From: Patiria miniata
Taxonomy: Eukaryota > Echinodermata > Asteroidea > Valvatida > Asterinidae
NCBI RefSeq assembly: GCF_015706575.1
Contig: NW_024037056.1
Span: forward strand, 9,623,176-9,687,175
Direction: 5' to 3'
Length of the DNA: 64,000 nucleotides
Shown: in pieces, positions 13,801-22,667 of the stretch
How positions within the stretch are numbered: the stretch's first letter is position 1
Layout of the letters: each line of letters starts with the position of its first letter
The notes under the pieces: model-generated
The model's database searches: none
Told to the model about the DNA's origin: nothing
Seen by the model: the letters and a program-made list of their open reading frames with translations, nothing else
Made by a program: the position numbers and the translations under genes

Positions 13801-16800
13801 CGGACAACTATCCTGGGGAGTCCTTCGGTATCGGATCGACTCCCGTTTTCTACCAGGTAGAGGGCACAAAGATCGAATGCGATTTCCTCGTCACTGTCGA
13901 AGGTAAAACAAAAAATAGACTGCTGCTTCGGGTACCATTTTTCTTTGACTTTCTACTATTCGCGCATGATACTGCTTTACATTTGGCCTATGTGTGGTAT
14001 TAGAAACAGTCATTAAATTTATTGAACACATAATAAACAAGACAGACTAGCTGTTTCCAGAGTGCACTGACCTCTATTCAACCGATTCAAAATGGCTGTG
14101 CACTGGGAGATTTCATCCATTTGTTCAAATGGGCTGGATTTAGCCCTTTAATTTGTGTCACATGGTAATCCCTTTGCAAACTATTGGGCCAGAGGGAGAC
14201 GTACACAAGTTCTACTCACAAGTTACAGTCAGTCAGTGAGACAGTCAGACAACAAAGAGAACTAGTGGCTACTCCCTGCCGGAACCAGCAAACAAAATAG
14301 GTTTAAACTGGACATTATATACCGAACCGCAATATAACACACAGGTGTTTTTATTAGACACCCTTTATACTTCCTGTAGCGCCCAAAACCGCTGGAGCAC
14401 TCTGTGATTTTATTGATTCTTTGGTGAATAAACACAGTGTATTACAATGTTTATACCATTTTAGATAACGAGCCTCCTACGCTTGACGACTGTCCAGCTG
14501 ACGTCATCATCCCTGTCAGCTCATCGGCCAATCAGGTGCATCACAGGTGGACTCCTCCAATGGTCTCTGACAACTCTGGTCGTCAAGTGGATGTGACGTT
14601 CAGTTGCTTAGCAGCCACAGCCAGTGACTGCGACCAAGCTGGAAATGGAACGTTTTCAGTCGGAGTTTCCACAATTACGTACAGAGCTGAAGATGCGTCT
14701 GGGAATGAGAACGCTTGCACGTTTACTGTGACGGTTACAGGTTTGTGTCCAGTGTACAGACTCTTTGGATTTGGTTTGCAATTCAGATCTCAATGACTCC
14801 ATTATGTTTTTGGTTAGTTTCATCGGCTTGGGTAAAATTGTGTCCCTCTAATATTGCAGCCCTCACTTAGTTAGTCGTATATCAATTGTACAAAGGAGAT
14901 ATGTCTGTTGGCACTTGTAAATAATTATTTTGTTTTGTTTTCTCAGCTGTGGAATTCGTTTGCCCAGCCAATATCTCGGTAATAGCGATTCCTGGCTTGA
15001 ACAGTACCAGTGTTAGCTGGTCGGAACCGGATCTAACTGGATGGGACGGACCTACAAACTTAACTTCAAGCTCAAATCCTGGTGTTGAGTTGTTGATAGG
15101 AACTCACCGAGTAGACTTCCAACAATATTTTGAGGCATATAACCTGAACTTGGAGTGTTCGTTCTTTGTAGCGGTATTAGGTGAGAATTTTGAAGTATTT
15201 GAAGACTTGGCAAAGATAGTTCAAAGGGTTTGTTTCAACCCCTAAGCAGGATATCATTTTAAATCGATGTTTAACATTAACTGAGTGACAGATTGGTATA
15301 AAAAATATTGTCGTGCTGGACATAAGATACAGAATCGTGATAAGACACACTGGCTACTAATTACAGTCAATATGTTTTTACCATTCTAGACAACGAGCCT
15401 CCTCAGCTTGATGACTGTCCAGCTGACATCATCATCCCTGTCAGCTCATCGGCCCATCAGGTCCATCACAGGTGGACTCCTCCAATCGCATCTGACAACT
15501 CTGATCGTGAAGTGGATGTGACGTTCAGTTGCTTAGCAGCCACAGCCAGTGACTGCGATCAAGCTGAAAATGGAACGTTTTTAGTCGGAGTTTCCACAAT
15601 TACGTACAGAGCTGAAGATGCGTCTGGGAATAAGAACGTTTGCACGTTTACTGTGACGGTTACAGGTTTGTGTCCAATGTACAGACTCTTTGGATTTGGT
15701 TTGCAATACAGATTGATCAATGACTCCATAAAACTTTTGGTTAGTTTCATCGGCTTGGGTAAAATTGTGGGCCCTCTAATATTGCAGCCCTCAATCAGTT
15801 AGTCGTATATCAATTGTACAAAGAGGATATGTCTGTTGGCACTTGTAAATAATTATTTTGTTTTGTTTTCTCAGATGTGGAATTCGTTTGCCCAGCAAAT
15901 ATCTCGGTAGTAACGAGTCCTGGCTTGAACAGTACCAGTGTTAGCTGGTCGGAACCGGATCTAACTGGATGGGACGGACCTACAAACTTCACTTCAAGCT
16001 CAAATCCTGGTGTTGAGTTGTTGATAGGAACTCACCGAGTAGACTTCCAACAATATTTTGAGGCATATAACCTGAACTTGGAGTGTTCGTTCTTTGTCGT
16101 GGTATTAGGTGAGACATTTGAAGTATTTGAAGACTTGGCAAAGATAGTTCAAAGGGTTTGTTTCAACCCCTAAGCAGGATATCATTTTAAACCGATGTTT
16201 AGCATTAACTGAGTAACAGATGGGTATAAAAAGTATTGTCGTGCTGGACATAAGATACAGAATCGTGATAAGACACACTGGCTACTAATTACAGTCAATA
16301 TGTTTATACCATTCTAGACAACGAGCCTCCTCAGCTTGATGACTGTCCAGCTGACATCATCATCCCTGTCAGCTCATCGGCCAATCAGGTACATCACAGG
16401 TGGACTCCTCCAATCGCATCTGACAACTCTGCTCGTGAAGTGGATTTGGCGTTCAGCTGCTTAGCAGCCACAGCCAGTGACTGCGACCAAGCTGGAATTG
16501 GAACGTTTTCAGTCGGAGTTTCCACGATTACGTACAGAGCTGAAGATGCGTCTGGGAACAGGAACGGCTGTACGTTTACTGTGACGGTTACAGGTTTGTG
16601 CTCGATTCAATCTCTATATTTTAATTTGATTTGCAGTACAGATCTCATGGACACCAAGTATCTGCTTTAGTTTAGTTTCATTGGCAAGGGGAGAAACTTG
16701 GGCCATATTAGATTGCAGCCGTTTTCCACGTGTATAGTTTGTCGTATATTCCTATATAAATTAGAACAAATATTTCTTCCTCAGATGTACGCACTAGATC

Positions 16801-19800
16801 ACGCTTTTGTACTTTGTTATAACTATTTGGTCTGTTTTCTTAGTTGTGGAACTCGTCTGCCCAGCAAATGTCTCAGCATTAGCAAGTCCTGGCTGGACCA
16901 GTACCAGTGTGAGCTGGTCGGATTCGGATCTAACTGGATGGGACGGACCAACAAACTTCACCTCAAGCTATAATCCTGGTGTTGAATTGTTGATAGGAAC
17001 TCACCGAGTAGACTATCAGCAATGGTTTGCAGCATACAACCTGCTCTTGGAATGTTCTTTCTTTGTTGTGGTACAAGGTGAGATATTCCGAGTATTTGAA
17101 GAATCGCAAAAGATAGTTCAAATGGTTTGTTTGGACTCCTTTTCAGGATATTATATTAAAACAAACTTGAGCATTAACCAAGTGAGAGACTGGTGAAGGA
17201 ACTGTTGGTCGTGCTTTCACAACAGGTCAGTGCCCAACCAACACAACCAGTGACGGTCTGAGATGGCCTGTAGCAGTAGCTGGATCCACTGCCAAGTCTG
17301 TACAGCGATGTTCACTGACCACTGCAAATGGTTTGACTTCAGAATCTCTCACAGTCTTTGAAACTTTCTCCCTGGTCCGAAATGTTCCTTGTTCTGCCTG
17401 ATATATCTAAATTTCTTGTAGTCATCAACATCATCTCTCCACCTCTTTTTCGTTTGCTGTTTTTGGCCGGAAGTCTCAATTTTGGGGGGGTATTAATGTG
17501 TACAACTCAGTTCCTTCAGGAAAACTGTTTTGTTCACGTGAATTAATGTTTTGATCATTTTTTATGAAGCTGGTCAACCCATAGCTGTCCGGAACTGTTC
17601 AAAGTTTGAGCCGCCTCTGTACTTCCGATGGGACGAACAGGAGACTCGTGAATGCGGGGAAGTCCAGGAGGAAGTCTCTCTCAAAGACGTGGTGAAGGTA
17701 ATTGTTGGGTTTTTTTTATCTTAGGACGTTAGTTGGTATGATGGCTCAATTTTCCAAAAAAAAAAACATTCAAATGGCGGCTCTTGCAGAGAGGATCTAG
17801 TTTATGACCGCACCGCAAGCAAATGAGTAATCAGAGGAGGTATTTTAAAAGACTTAAATATGAAGATACCATAATGTGACCATGAATCATACTCGTTGAC
17901 AGGTTGAGGTTAGCAAAGGCAACGCAATCGAAGTGGCCGAGTTTCTTGCCAATCAGACGTCAGAGTCATCTAAGGAGGCTGAAGATGTTGAGGTGGTTGC
18001 CAATATTTTGAAGAACATCGCAAAAGCAGAATCGGGGGACACGGAGGTATGTTGAATTGCCATTCCAGACGGAAGACTTAAATGATTCAAAGAAGAACCA
18101 GTAATTTGGTAGTATAATCTGTATCTGAAATAAGTGATAATCTCGATTTTATTGAAGGTGACAGAACTAGTGCTAGAGACTGTCAGCAATGTCATCATGA
18201 GTGTTGGGCCTGAAACCTCTGATGACTCAGAGCCCACTACAATAGAGGCTAGTACCTCCTCAGCCATCGTTAAATCCGTGGAGACTCAAATCTCCCTGAC
18301 ACTTCAGCAAGAGGGTAAAGTTAGTATACGTCAGGACTCTATTCACGTGGAGGCGGTCAGTCTTGACCCAAACCAGGCAAGGAATGGACTCAGCTTCGTG
18401 TCCGTGAAACATTCCAATGTCACGCATCCTGCACAAGGGTCACCGCAAGAGGGCACCCTTGCTGGTACCAAGGTCGAGACTTTGAACTCCAGTGTGATAC
18501 CGAAGGATCTCGATGTCTTGGCATCGGCTCGGTTGCCTGACAACATCATCGACTTGCTACAGTCCCCTTATGGTAAGTCCATCATTTATGATCAAAGACT
18601 ATGTCAAGAATCGATACTTTGATTTTTCAAAAGAAGAGCCTTCGCGGTGATGGCATAGAGTCTACAGATGGTTTAAATCCAGCCGTTGATTGTGCTTGTG
18701 TTCCTCAAGAGACGCATTGCTGTACTTGAAGTGGAGTTAGGTGGACATGTTGAGATAAGGAAAAACACTTCGGTATGTTGAATGGGGATGACCAAGATAG
18801 TCATTTCACTGATCCAATCCTACAACATTTAAACTGTAAATACTTGTTAAAACTCACTAAAACATAAACCTCTGTATCAATTTTATAAGATCTTATAAAA
18901 CTTTAAATGGAAGACACTACGAAACATCATCAATTGTATTGTTGATCACATTTTTTGCAGGGGAAATGAAAAACAACCAAGATGAGAAATTTACCTTTTT
19001 ACTTATTTCTTCTAATGCAGATAACAGCTCTGCCAAGCTACAAGCCAGTTTCCTGATCTACGCTGATGACACGTTGTTTCAGTCTGCTTCAATCAGAGAG
19101 TATCGAGGGGAGGGTAACTCGACTCGTAAGGTCGCTGGATCTGTCGTCTCACTGACTGTGGAGAATGTTAAACTTGTCAACCTCACTGAACCAGTCGTGA
19201 TTCAATTCAAGGTGATCATGAGATAATTAATATTCTGATGAAACAAGCGAAGATTTTAAAATGTAGACTACTTCATTATTTCAGTAGGGCATGTCTTGGC
19301 AATTTAACTTCAATGTCCAAGTTAATCATTTTAGATTTTACTCTCAATTGTGTAACCTTTTAGCGATCTTTCAATCTCGCTAATCAGGAGGAATCAAGCG
19401 AAGTCTACTGCGTGTCCTGGGACTTTGAGCTGGAAGATGGAGTCGGAGATTGGACAACAGATGGATGCGCGCTTACTGAAGTGACCAATAAGACAGTCGC
19501 GTGTAATTGCTCTCATGCCACCAATTTCGCAATCCTAGTGGTACGTGTAGGGTAATCTTATTGTGATCCAAACCACTAAAGCTTTTTCCCATTTAAGAAA
19601 TGTAAAAAACGCAGGCTCGAGTGACTAGACTCCCGCAGGGCACAAACCAAAAGAGTACCCCTTTTAGTAATGAGGCAGCTTAATATAGGAGCAAGTTGAG
19701 AACTGGCTACACCTGGCTCTCTTTATGAAAAGGTCACACTACTTTGAGCAATACGAAAAGGGTAGGTCCGTTAAGGTAGGAAAAGAATGAGATATATTGA

Positions 19801-22151
19801 CAAAAACAAAAGTTTTATGAAATATACTTGATTTTCCTGGGGTTTTTTTAAAATTATTTTCCAAATTCCTATCTTCAATGCCAACAAATTGTTTATTTTC
19901 ATTCTTTATATTTTTTCCCACATCTGCAATAAGGAGATTGTTTACTTGATTGATTCATAAATGTTATTACGAATATTTTCTGGATTGGTAACTGGTTTGT
20001 CGTTTCTTTCAGGACGTGAAGGGCCAAGCACCTGATGATAAAGATGACACTCCTGCTAAGCGAGCGCTTGATATCATCAGCCAGGTTGGCGCTGCACTGT
20101 CAATCATAGCTCTTGCTATCACGCTGATCATATACTTAGCCATTAGGTAAGATAATGTAATGAAACGAACAGCAAATTTCAAGCCAACCATGTTTCTCTG
20201 TATAATTACTACCATTTGCACACCCGTATGTTCTTTTGTGTAGGTTTGTCTCTGTCACAAAAAAAATCTTTACTTTTTTAAAGGAAACTGCGGAGCGGCA
20301 AATCTCGTCAGATCTTTATCCACTTCTGCTTCTCTTTGTTCATGTTGTACATCGTGTTTCTTGCTGGTGTTGACAATGCTAAGGTTAGCATTTTACATAA
20401 GTATCTTTCACAACGCAGGCAACTTTAAAGTTAGTTTAAGGTGTGTATGTCTCCTTTGACCAAGAGACAGACGTAGCAAAGTCAAGTCGGTATTAAGGTC
20501 AGTGTCCATATCTTGAAAAACATTGATTGCACCCGTTCTTTGAACATTTCATTTTGCTTTTCAAACGATAATAGTACGTTATATGTTTGTAATTACATGT
20601 ATATCTCCTTCAATTTAAAAGGGCTCTGGAGGCAGTTGTGTGTTTGTGGCTGCTTTACTCCACTACTTGACTCTGTCCACCATGATGTGGATGGCTGTTG
20701 AAGCCAGGAACATGTACGTCAGTACGGTGAAGGTGTTCCCAGAAGACACGCCTCGATATATGCTCAAGGCTTGCCTCATCGCTTGGGGTGAGTTTATGTC
20801 TCAGCTCAAACATCACTTGAAAACAGACAACAAGCAAATTATTATTATCAATATTGAGCCAAATCCTGGAGTAATGACATACGTTTATTAAAAAGTGTTT
20901 GCATTCCTTTAAGATTTTAATCTCCCTTTTTAGGTACACCATTAATTGTGTTGATAATCACATTGGCTGCAGCATCACATCACTATGCCAACGAGCATTA
21001 GTAAGTAAATTGATTCACCACCCCCTCCCCCCTCTACCTAATTATCTTTATATGAGGCGCGCCCTCTATTGAACAGAATTTTATTCCAGAAAAACCTGTA
21101 ATATTTTTACAGGTAATTTAGCACTGTGTTTCAGCTGGTATTTCCTACCTAAACAAACAAAATCATTGTTCTACATTTGCAGTTGCTTCCTTGAACCTGG
21201 TCTTGTGCTGTACCTCGGCCTCCTTGTTCCAATTGGTCTGATCCTCATCCACAACATCATTACATTCATCTTGGTCATGCGCAGTCTCCTGAAGGTCAAA
21301 GAGGCATCTCGCTCACAGCAGATCTCTAAACGCCTCCAGAATGCCGTGGGAATCTCCGCCCTCATGGGACTGACCTGGTGTTTTGGGTTCCTTGCCATCA
21401 ACGAGGCGGCATTTGCATTTCAGCTCATCTTCTGTCTGGCCAACTCTTTGCAGGTGGGTGTAGTTTCTTAGCGCCTATTTTGAGCACGGTACAGCCACAC
21501 TTACCACACCTTTACTAACCTAATTGTAGCTCACGGGGATAGGGCCTTGTGGCTTCCTTTCAAGAACCCAGAGTTTATTTTACCGGTACTTTCATTAGAT
21601 GTGCTGAAGTAGACTACCACTCCTCGGTCCTCCGTCGCGTATCTTTACCTACTCGTATCGATTTTCTTCCTACTTTCATCCTAACACGTCTGTGTTCTAA
21701 GGTGTATGGTGGGGTGATTTCTTTCTACAGCTTCACTGTGTAACTCTTTCCAAGATTTTGCTTAACAGATTTGTATCTCTGTCTTTTTCTCTTTAACTTA
21801 CTATTTCAATTTTAAGTGTATCATGTTAACAATATGGGTGGGAACTACATAACCAACATCACTGTAAATGGAGAGACTCTCTTAGATAACCAAGCCCTTT
21901 GAAAGCGTCGTAATTATGTGTTCCAATTGTAGGGTGTGATTGTGTTCGTTATGTTCTGCGCTCGACGTGAGGAGGTCCGCACCACCCTGGCGCCCTACAT
22001 GAAGCGCATCTGCTGCGGCCATGAGTGCCGCTTGCCAACATTGCATCCTGGAAAGTCTAACGAGTCGGAAATGATGTCCGCAACGGCTCACACTTTGCCG
22101 TCATCCGGGAAGACTGCGGAAATGGAGATCTCTGTGACATCACCGCAATAG
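1175..22151 (+). CDS. Gene 1: HYR-repeat adhesion GPCR (whole gene, 24 exons without the SRCR exon)
   Basis: Predicted cell-surface adhesion-type G-protein-coupled receptor. Exons: 1175-1277 signal peptide; 9128-9448 SRCR (damaged); HYR at 10308-10577, 11600-11866, 12535-12810, 13188-13436, 13576-13902, 14465-14740, 14947-15180, 15390-15665, 15875-16108, 16318-16593, 16844-17077; HRM 17226-17330 and 17570-17697; GAIN 17903-18046, 18158-18572, 19021-19211; GPS 19388-19540; 7TM 20013-20146, 20284-20383, 20622-20787, 20934-21000, 21183-21453, 21933-22151. Without the SRCR exon these sum to 5115 bp with every junction in phase, ending at TAG (1704 aa). Including the SRCR exon puts a stop at 9220, so either that exon is skipped or the allele is null. 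The exon chain is inferred from splice sites, phase and comparison with gene 2; no transcript evidence is available. Confidence 0.85.
1360..1436 (+). pseudogene. Truncated second copy of the signal-peptide exon
   Basis: Only 185 bp after the exon-1 ATG, the sequence repeats with [10 protein letters not shown] and the same hydrophobic core, preceded by the same TTGGTAAATAAA leader. Similarity stops at about 1436, before the place where the other copies have CKFQV and the splice donor. The frame runs on to a stop at 1525-1527. With no donor it cannot join the downstream exons in the usual way, so it looks like a broken duplicate. A short secreted peptide of about 55 aa cannot be excluded. Confidence 0.6.
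1437..3112. other. Intron sequence, no supported gene
   Basis: AT-rich intron sequence of gene 1 with poly-purine tracts near 2520-2570. Open frames on both strands (for example 2459-2890 on the minus strand) show no recognisable domain. I see no gene here. Confidence 0.6.
3113..3262. repeat. Imperfect GGTCTCG tandem repeat, left block
   Basis: GAGGTCTCG/GGTCTCGG words recur about ten times. A matching block lies at 4889-4985, and similar words (TATACTTCTC) sit outside both, so the two blocks may mark the ends of one composite insertion in intron 1 that contains the large hairpin at 3573-3812. Confidence 0.6.
3573..3812. repeat. Perfect inverted repeat: 114-bp arms, 12-bp loop
   Basis: Left arm 3573-3686 is the exact reverse complement of right arm 3699-3812, as far as I can check by eye; the loop is 3687-3698. 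The right arm continues (to about 3850) into sequence resembling the repeat at about 41690-41800 and 43920-44030, sharing CACATGGTGTT and CACCATGCAAAGCCT. The hairpin therefore looks built from part of an interspersed repeat family. Confidence 0.85.
3813..4888. other. Intron sequence, no supported gene
   Basis: Between the hairpin and the second GGTCTCG block I see no gene. The stretch contains several CCGACT/AGTCGG words and a TTAATTAATTAATTA run near 4860. Confidence 0.5.
4889..4985. repeat. Imperfect GGTCTCG tandem repeat, right block
   Basis: Seven or more GGTCTCGG-type units, same orientation as the block at 3113-3262. Confidence 0.6.
5015..5122. repeat. Interrupted inverted repeat (hairpin-forming)
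   Basis: CACTAGTGCACGTCTATGCG at 5031-5050 pairs with CGTAGACGTGCACTAGTG at about 5087-5104. Outer words GGACTGGCA (5015) and TGCCAGTCC (5114) also pair. It resembles a small foldback element. Confidence 0.6.
6000..6725 (-). mobile_element. Non-LTR retrotransposon relic: reverse-transcriptase fragment
   Basis: Minus-strand translation gives blocks typical of non-LTR reverse transcriptases: SWKVA and [13 protein letters not shown] words at about 6480-6600, and [14 protein letters not shown] at about 6255-6300, followed by FLSNRK and VVLKGQSS. The frame changes between blocks and stops interrupt it, so it is dead. It lies antisense in intron 1 of gene 1. Clade (Jockey, RTE or CR1-like) is not decided. 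Confidence 0.75.
6755..7850 (+). repeat. Upstream module, copy 2 (orphan, inside intron 1)
   Basis: This closely matches 40-1010: GATAATGCAAAA and GGGTGTCCAGTTC near 6870-6895, TCTATAAATTGCCCG near 7319, and ATGCCAGCTGGGCCAACACG near 7652. Similarity ends near 7800, before the signal-peptide exon, so this copy has promoter-like sequence but no first exon. The match is closer to copy 1 than to copies 3 and 4, which points to a local duplication. Confidence 0.75.
7891..8016. repeat. Two-copy direct tandem repeat (about 62 bp unit)
   Basis: GTGTCATTTAGAGTA ... AAAAATTCGACTCA ... CAAGTATTTATTTTC occurs twice in a row, starting at 7891 and 7952. Confidence 0.8.
8585..8765. repeat. Interspersed-repeat fragment
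   Basis: Words such as CCTTGGATGGGATGCCAGTC, CTCCTGGGTGGAGAGAGGCA and CTTGCCCAAGGACACAA are of a type I recognise from dispersed repeats in marine invertebrate genomes. Open frames here on both strands are therefore not called as genes. Confidence 0.45.
9128..9448 (+). pseudogene. Gene 1 SRCR-domain exon with an in-frame stop
   Basis: Acceptor TTCCAG|TA and donor G|GTGAGT bound a symmetric phase 1-1 exon of 107 codons. It encodes a scavenger-receptor cysteine-rich domain: VRLVDGS near the start, [15 protein letters not shown], then [20 protein letters not shown] and GIGVKC. At 9220-9222 a TAA falls where the family has a short Asp-rich link before WSI; the paralogous remnant in gene 2 reads TGT CAC GAC ACG TGG with no stop and one codon fewer. 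Apart from this small insertion the exon is intact. Skipping it keeps the frame. The TAA could be a rare allele or an assembly error. Confidence 0.8.
9827..10125. repeat. Duplicated intron segment, copy 1 (before the first HYR exon)
   Basis: ATGGTCGCC(C)TTAGAG ... GTAGTCAT ... CCCTCATCAT ... GGGGCAT(G/A)GTGTGTCATGGCT recurs at 10914-11215 in the same order, both ending in CAGACCGACCGA. The copies flank the first HYR exon, consistent with tandem duplication of an exon-plus-intron unit. Confidence 0.7.
10308..10577 (+). CDS. Gene 1 HYR exon 1
   Basis: 90-codon phase 1-1 exon after ACAG, donor G|GTAGGC. It encodes a HYR domain, an immunoglobulin-like fold thought to mediate adhesion: [11 protein letters not shown] near the start, SASDNSGYF in the middle, VINNVASC and ITVRG at the end. 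It forms a subgroup with the next two exons. No counterpart was found in gene 2. Confidence 0.85.
10753..10864. repeat. (GGCT)n microsatellite
   Basis: Near-uninterrupted GGCT units. The minus-strand open frame through it (10629-10988) is just the low-complexity PASQ translation of this repeat. Confidence 0.9.
10914..11215. repeat. Duplicated intron segment, copy 2
   Basis: Partner of 9827-10125, on the other side of the first HYR exon. Confidence 0.7.
11205..11520. repeat. Degenerate GAC(T/C)-type tetranucleotide tract
   Basis: GACCGACTGACTGACC-like words with many substitutions. It ends at a small perfect hairpin (CTGACTTCACAC paired with GTGTGAAGTCAG, 11518-11546). Confidence 0.75.
11600..11866 (+). 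CDS. Gene 1 HYR exon 2
   Basis: 89-codon phase 1-1 exon, acceptor TTTCAG, donor G|GTAAGC. Close paralogue of HYR exon 1 ([28 protein letters not shown]). It ends TYKG where the neighbours have TVxG. Confidence 0.85.
12535..12810 (+). CDS. Gene 1 HYR exon 3
   Basis: 92-codon phase 1-1 exon, acceptor TTTCAG, donor G|GTAGGC. HYR features: [37 protein letters not shown]. Confidence 0.87.
13188..13436 (+). CDS. Gene 1 HYR exon 4 (D type)
   Basis: 83-codon phase 1-1 exon, acceptor CACAG, donor G|GTAGGT. It encodes [12 protein letters not shown] at the start, [16 protein letters not shown] and a closing [13 protein letters not shown], a standard HYR ending. Orthologue-like copies in gene 2 lie at 36046 and 39221. 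Confidence 0.87.
13576..13902 (+). CDS. Gene 1 HYR exon 5 (E type, long)
   Basis: 109-codon phase 1-1 exon, acceptor TGCAG, donor G|GTAAAA. It starts [17 protein letters not shown], has SVSWAKP, and ends [16 protein letters not shown]. The middle is Gly/Ser-rich and longer than a usual HYR. Gene 2 counterparts (36961, 40131) carry 14 extra codons there, including an acidic run. Confidence 0.82.
14465..14740 (+). CDS. Gene 1 HYR exon 6 (A type)
   Basis: 92-codon phase 1-1 exon, first member of the A/B alternation. It encodes [45 protein letters not shown] and CTFTVTVTG, a complete HYR. The donor is the weak G|GTTTGT shared by most A exons. Confidence 0.9.
14947..15180 (+). CDS. Gene 1 HYR-like exon 7 (B type)
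   Basis: 78-codon phase 1-1 exon after TTCTCAG, donor G|GTGAGA. It begins [11 protein letters not shown] and [14 protein letters not shown] and ends [13 protein letters not shown]. The first and last strands match HYR, but the middle lacks the usual VGxTxVxY core, so B exons are divergent HYR modules. Confidence 0.85.
15390..15665 (+). CDS. Gene 1 HYR exon 8 (A type)
   Basis: 92 codons, phase 1-1, donor G|GTTTGT. Differs from exon 6 at a few sites ([18 protein letters not shown]). Confidence 0.9.
15875..16108 (+). CDS. Gene 1 HYR-like exon 9 (B type)
   Basis: 78 codons, phase 1-1, donor [15 protein letters not shown] variant; otherwise very close to exon 7. Confidence 0.87.
16318..16593 (+). 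CDS. Gene 1 HYR exon 10 (A type)
   Basis: 92 codons, phase 1-1, donor G|GTTTGT. Carries [11 protein letters not shown] and GNRNGC variants. Confidence 0.9.
16844..17077 (+). CDS. Gene 1 HYR-like exon 11 (terminal B type)
   Basis: 78 codons, phase 1-1, donor G|GTGAGA. The most divergent B exon ([33 protein letters not shown]). It matches gene 2's terminal B exon at 52172, so this position is older than the array expansion. Confidence 0.87.
17226..17330 (+). CDS. Gene 1 HRM domain, first half
   Basis: 35-codon phase 1-1 exon after AACAG. It encodes [19 protein letters not shown] and QRCSLTTAN, the Cys/Trp/Gly pattern at the start of the hormone-receptor motif found before GAIN in adhesion GPCRs. 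The donor G|GTTTGA is weak, but phase and the joined sequence (CSLTTAN then [10 protein letters not shown]) support it. Confidence 0.8.
17570..17697 (+). CDS. Gene 1 HRM domain, second half
   Basis: 128 bp entering in phase 1 after ATGAAG and leaving in phase 0 (AAG|GTAATT). It encodes [27 protein letters not shown] and [10 protein letters not shown]: the closing Cys-Trp-Cys of HRM and a lead into GAIN. Confidence 0.85.
17903..18046 (+). CDS. Gene 1 GAIN subdomain A exon
   Basis: 48 codons, phase 0-0. Helix-rich [15 protein letters not shown] and [19 protein letters not shown], like the alpha-helical GAIN-A of adhesion GPCRs. Confidence 0.85.
18158..18572 (+). CDS. Gene 1 GAIN core exon
   Basis: 415 bp, enters phase 0 after TTGAAG, leaves phase 1 (TAT G|GTAAGT). 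It starts [17 protein letters not shown] (helix), then [13 protein letters not shown] and [22 protein letters not shown], ending with a segment resembling the VxLPxxI words common in GAIN-B. Confidence 0.85.
19021..19211 (+). CDS. Gene 1 GAIN subdomain B exon
   Basis: 191 bp, phase 1 in, phase 0 out (AAG|GTGATC). It encodes [28 protein letters not shown] and [10 protein letters not shown], a beta-rich GAIN-B segment. I chose the acceptor TTCTAATGCAG because of its strong pyrimidine tract and because gene 2 has an AG at the same place. An in-frame start at 18961 is possible in gene 1 only. Confidence 0.8.
19388..19540 (+). CDS. Gene 1 GPS autoproteolysis exon
   Basis: 51 codons, phase 0-0. 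It contains the GPCR proteolysis site: [19 protein letters not shown], then [13 protein letters not shown]. The Cys-Trp-Cys-Cys pattern and His-Ala-Thr are intact, so self-cleavage before Thr is expected, leaving TNFAILV as a tethered agonist. The exon could instead start at 19364 (also in frame), but gene 2 lacks an AG there. Confidence 0.9.
20013..20146 (+). CDS. Gene 1 transmembrane helix 1 exon
   Basis: 134 bp, phase 0 in, phase 2 out. Acidic linker ([11 protein letters not shown]), then [20 protein letters not shown] as TM1. Confidence 0.9.
20284..20383 (+). CDS. Gene 1 transmembrane helix 2 exon
   Basis: 100 bp, phase 2 in, phase 0 out. Basic loop KLRSGKSRQ, then [20 protein letters not shown] as TM2. 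Confidence 0.9.
20622..20787 (+). CDS. Gene 1 transmembrane helix 3 exon
   Basis: 166 bp, phase 0 in, phase 1 out. [20 protein letters not shown] with the conserved Cys at the top of TM3, then [14 protein letters not shown], the family's intracellular end of TM3. Confidence 0.92.
20934..21000 (+). CDS. Gene 1 transmembrane helix 4 exon
   Basis: 67 bp, phase 1 in, phase 2 out. [17 protein letters not shown] is TM4; the exon ends in extracellular loop 2. Confidence 0.88.
21183..21453 (+). CDS. Gene 1 transmembrane helices 5-7 exon
   Basis: 271 bp, phase 2 in, phase 0 out. YCFLEPG holds the loop-2 Cys expected to pair with TM3. TM5 is [22 protein letters not shown]6 contains [13 protein letters not shown] (the adhesion-GPCR TM6 signature) and TM7 begins [12 protein letters not shown]. 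Confidence 0.93.
21933..22151 (+). CDS. Gene 1 last exon: end of TM7 and cytoplasmic tail
   Basis: Acceptor [23 protein letters not shown] finishes TM7 and helix 8 in family style, followed by a Cys-containing (RICCGHEC) and Ser/Thr-rich tail ending at TAG. The tail after TM7 is about 60 residues, short for the family. Confidence 0.92.
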   Translation, partial: GVIVFVMFCARREEVRTTLAPYMKRICCGHECRLPTLHPGKSNESEMMSATAHTLPSSGKTAEMEISVTSPQ

Positions 22152-22173
22152 GAAGACTACGTTGCAATTGTTA

Positions 22174-22664
22174 GGTACCGTGACCATTCAGCTCTGATAT
22201 GAAAAGCCCCCCCCCCCCCCACCTCGTCCGGTCCAGAGCCAGTCCGGTCTTTAGCCCAGTATCGTCTGGTACATATGCCTGTCTCACCAGAAGTCCACAG
22301 CAGCACAAAAGAAGACTTATCGACTTGTGGCAAGAGATTGAAGGTTTGTGACAAGAGATTCAGGGCTTGTGATGGGGCTCTTTTTTTCGCTCTGCAGATA
22401 AAATCCTTCCAAATCCGTTGGTAATTTAGGGTTCCATTGAGTGAGAAACCGCATGGCAGCGGTTTTGGTCAGTGCCGACGAAGGTTTTCTATTGTTTCTA
22501 TTGTTGAGGGATGAAACCACGAGCGGGTTTCGTCTTACCCCAGGTTGGAAGAGTTTCTGATCAGCCACCGGACCCGGTAGCTGAGCCGGTACGAAGGATT
22601 TTTGTGGAGCGAAGGAGCTTACCGAGGGGGGCTTTTCATACCAGGGCTGAATGGTCACATGCCC
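22174..22664. mobile_element. PIF/Harbinger-like MITE in gene 1 3' flank
   Basis: The ends are inverted repeats: GTGACCATTCAGC...TATGAAAAGCCCCCC on the left and its complement GGGGGGCTTTTCATACCAG...GCTGAATGGTCAC on the right. The element is flanked by TTA on both sides (22171-22173, 22665-22667). Gene 2 lacks it: there the sequence runs directly from TTGCAATTTG to AAAGGTTCACTGTCAAGG at 58177-58215. About 490 bp, no coding capacity. Confidence 0.75.
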
Positions 22665-22667
22665 TTA

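Noticed and set aside
15181..15245. Conserved read-through of B exons (about 21 codons after the donor, then a stop), seen in most copies
   Set aside because: The introns are conserved as DNA throughout the array. The donor and the phase-correct next exon explain the structure better than an alternative C-terminus.
15559..15750. Minus-strand open frames across the HYR array (for example 15559-15750, 45860-46042, 49998-50417)
   Set aside because: They are shadows of the + strand exons and repeat with them; none has a recognisable domain.
22317..22658. 113-aa minus-strand frame beyond gene 1
   Set aside because: It lies wholly within the PIF-like MITE and has no transposase features.
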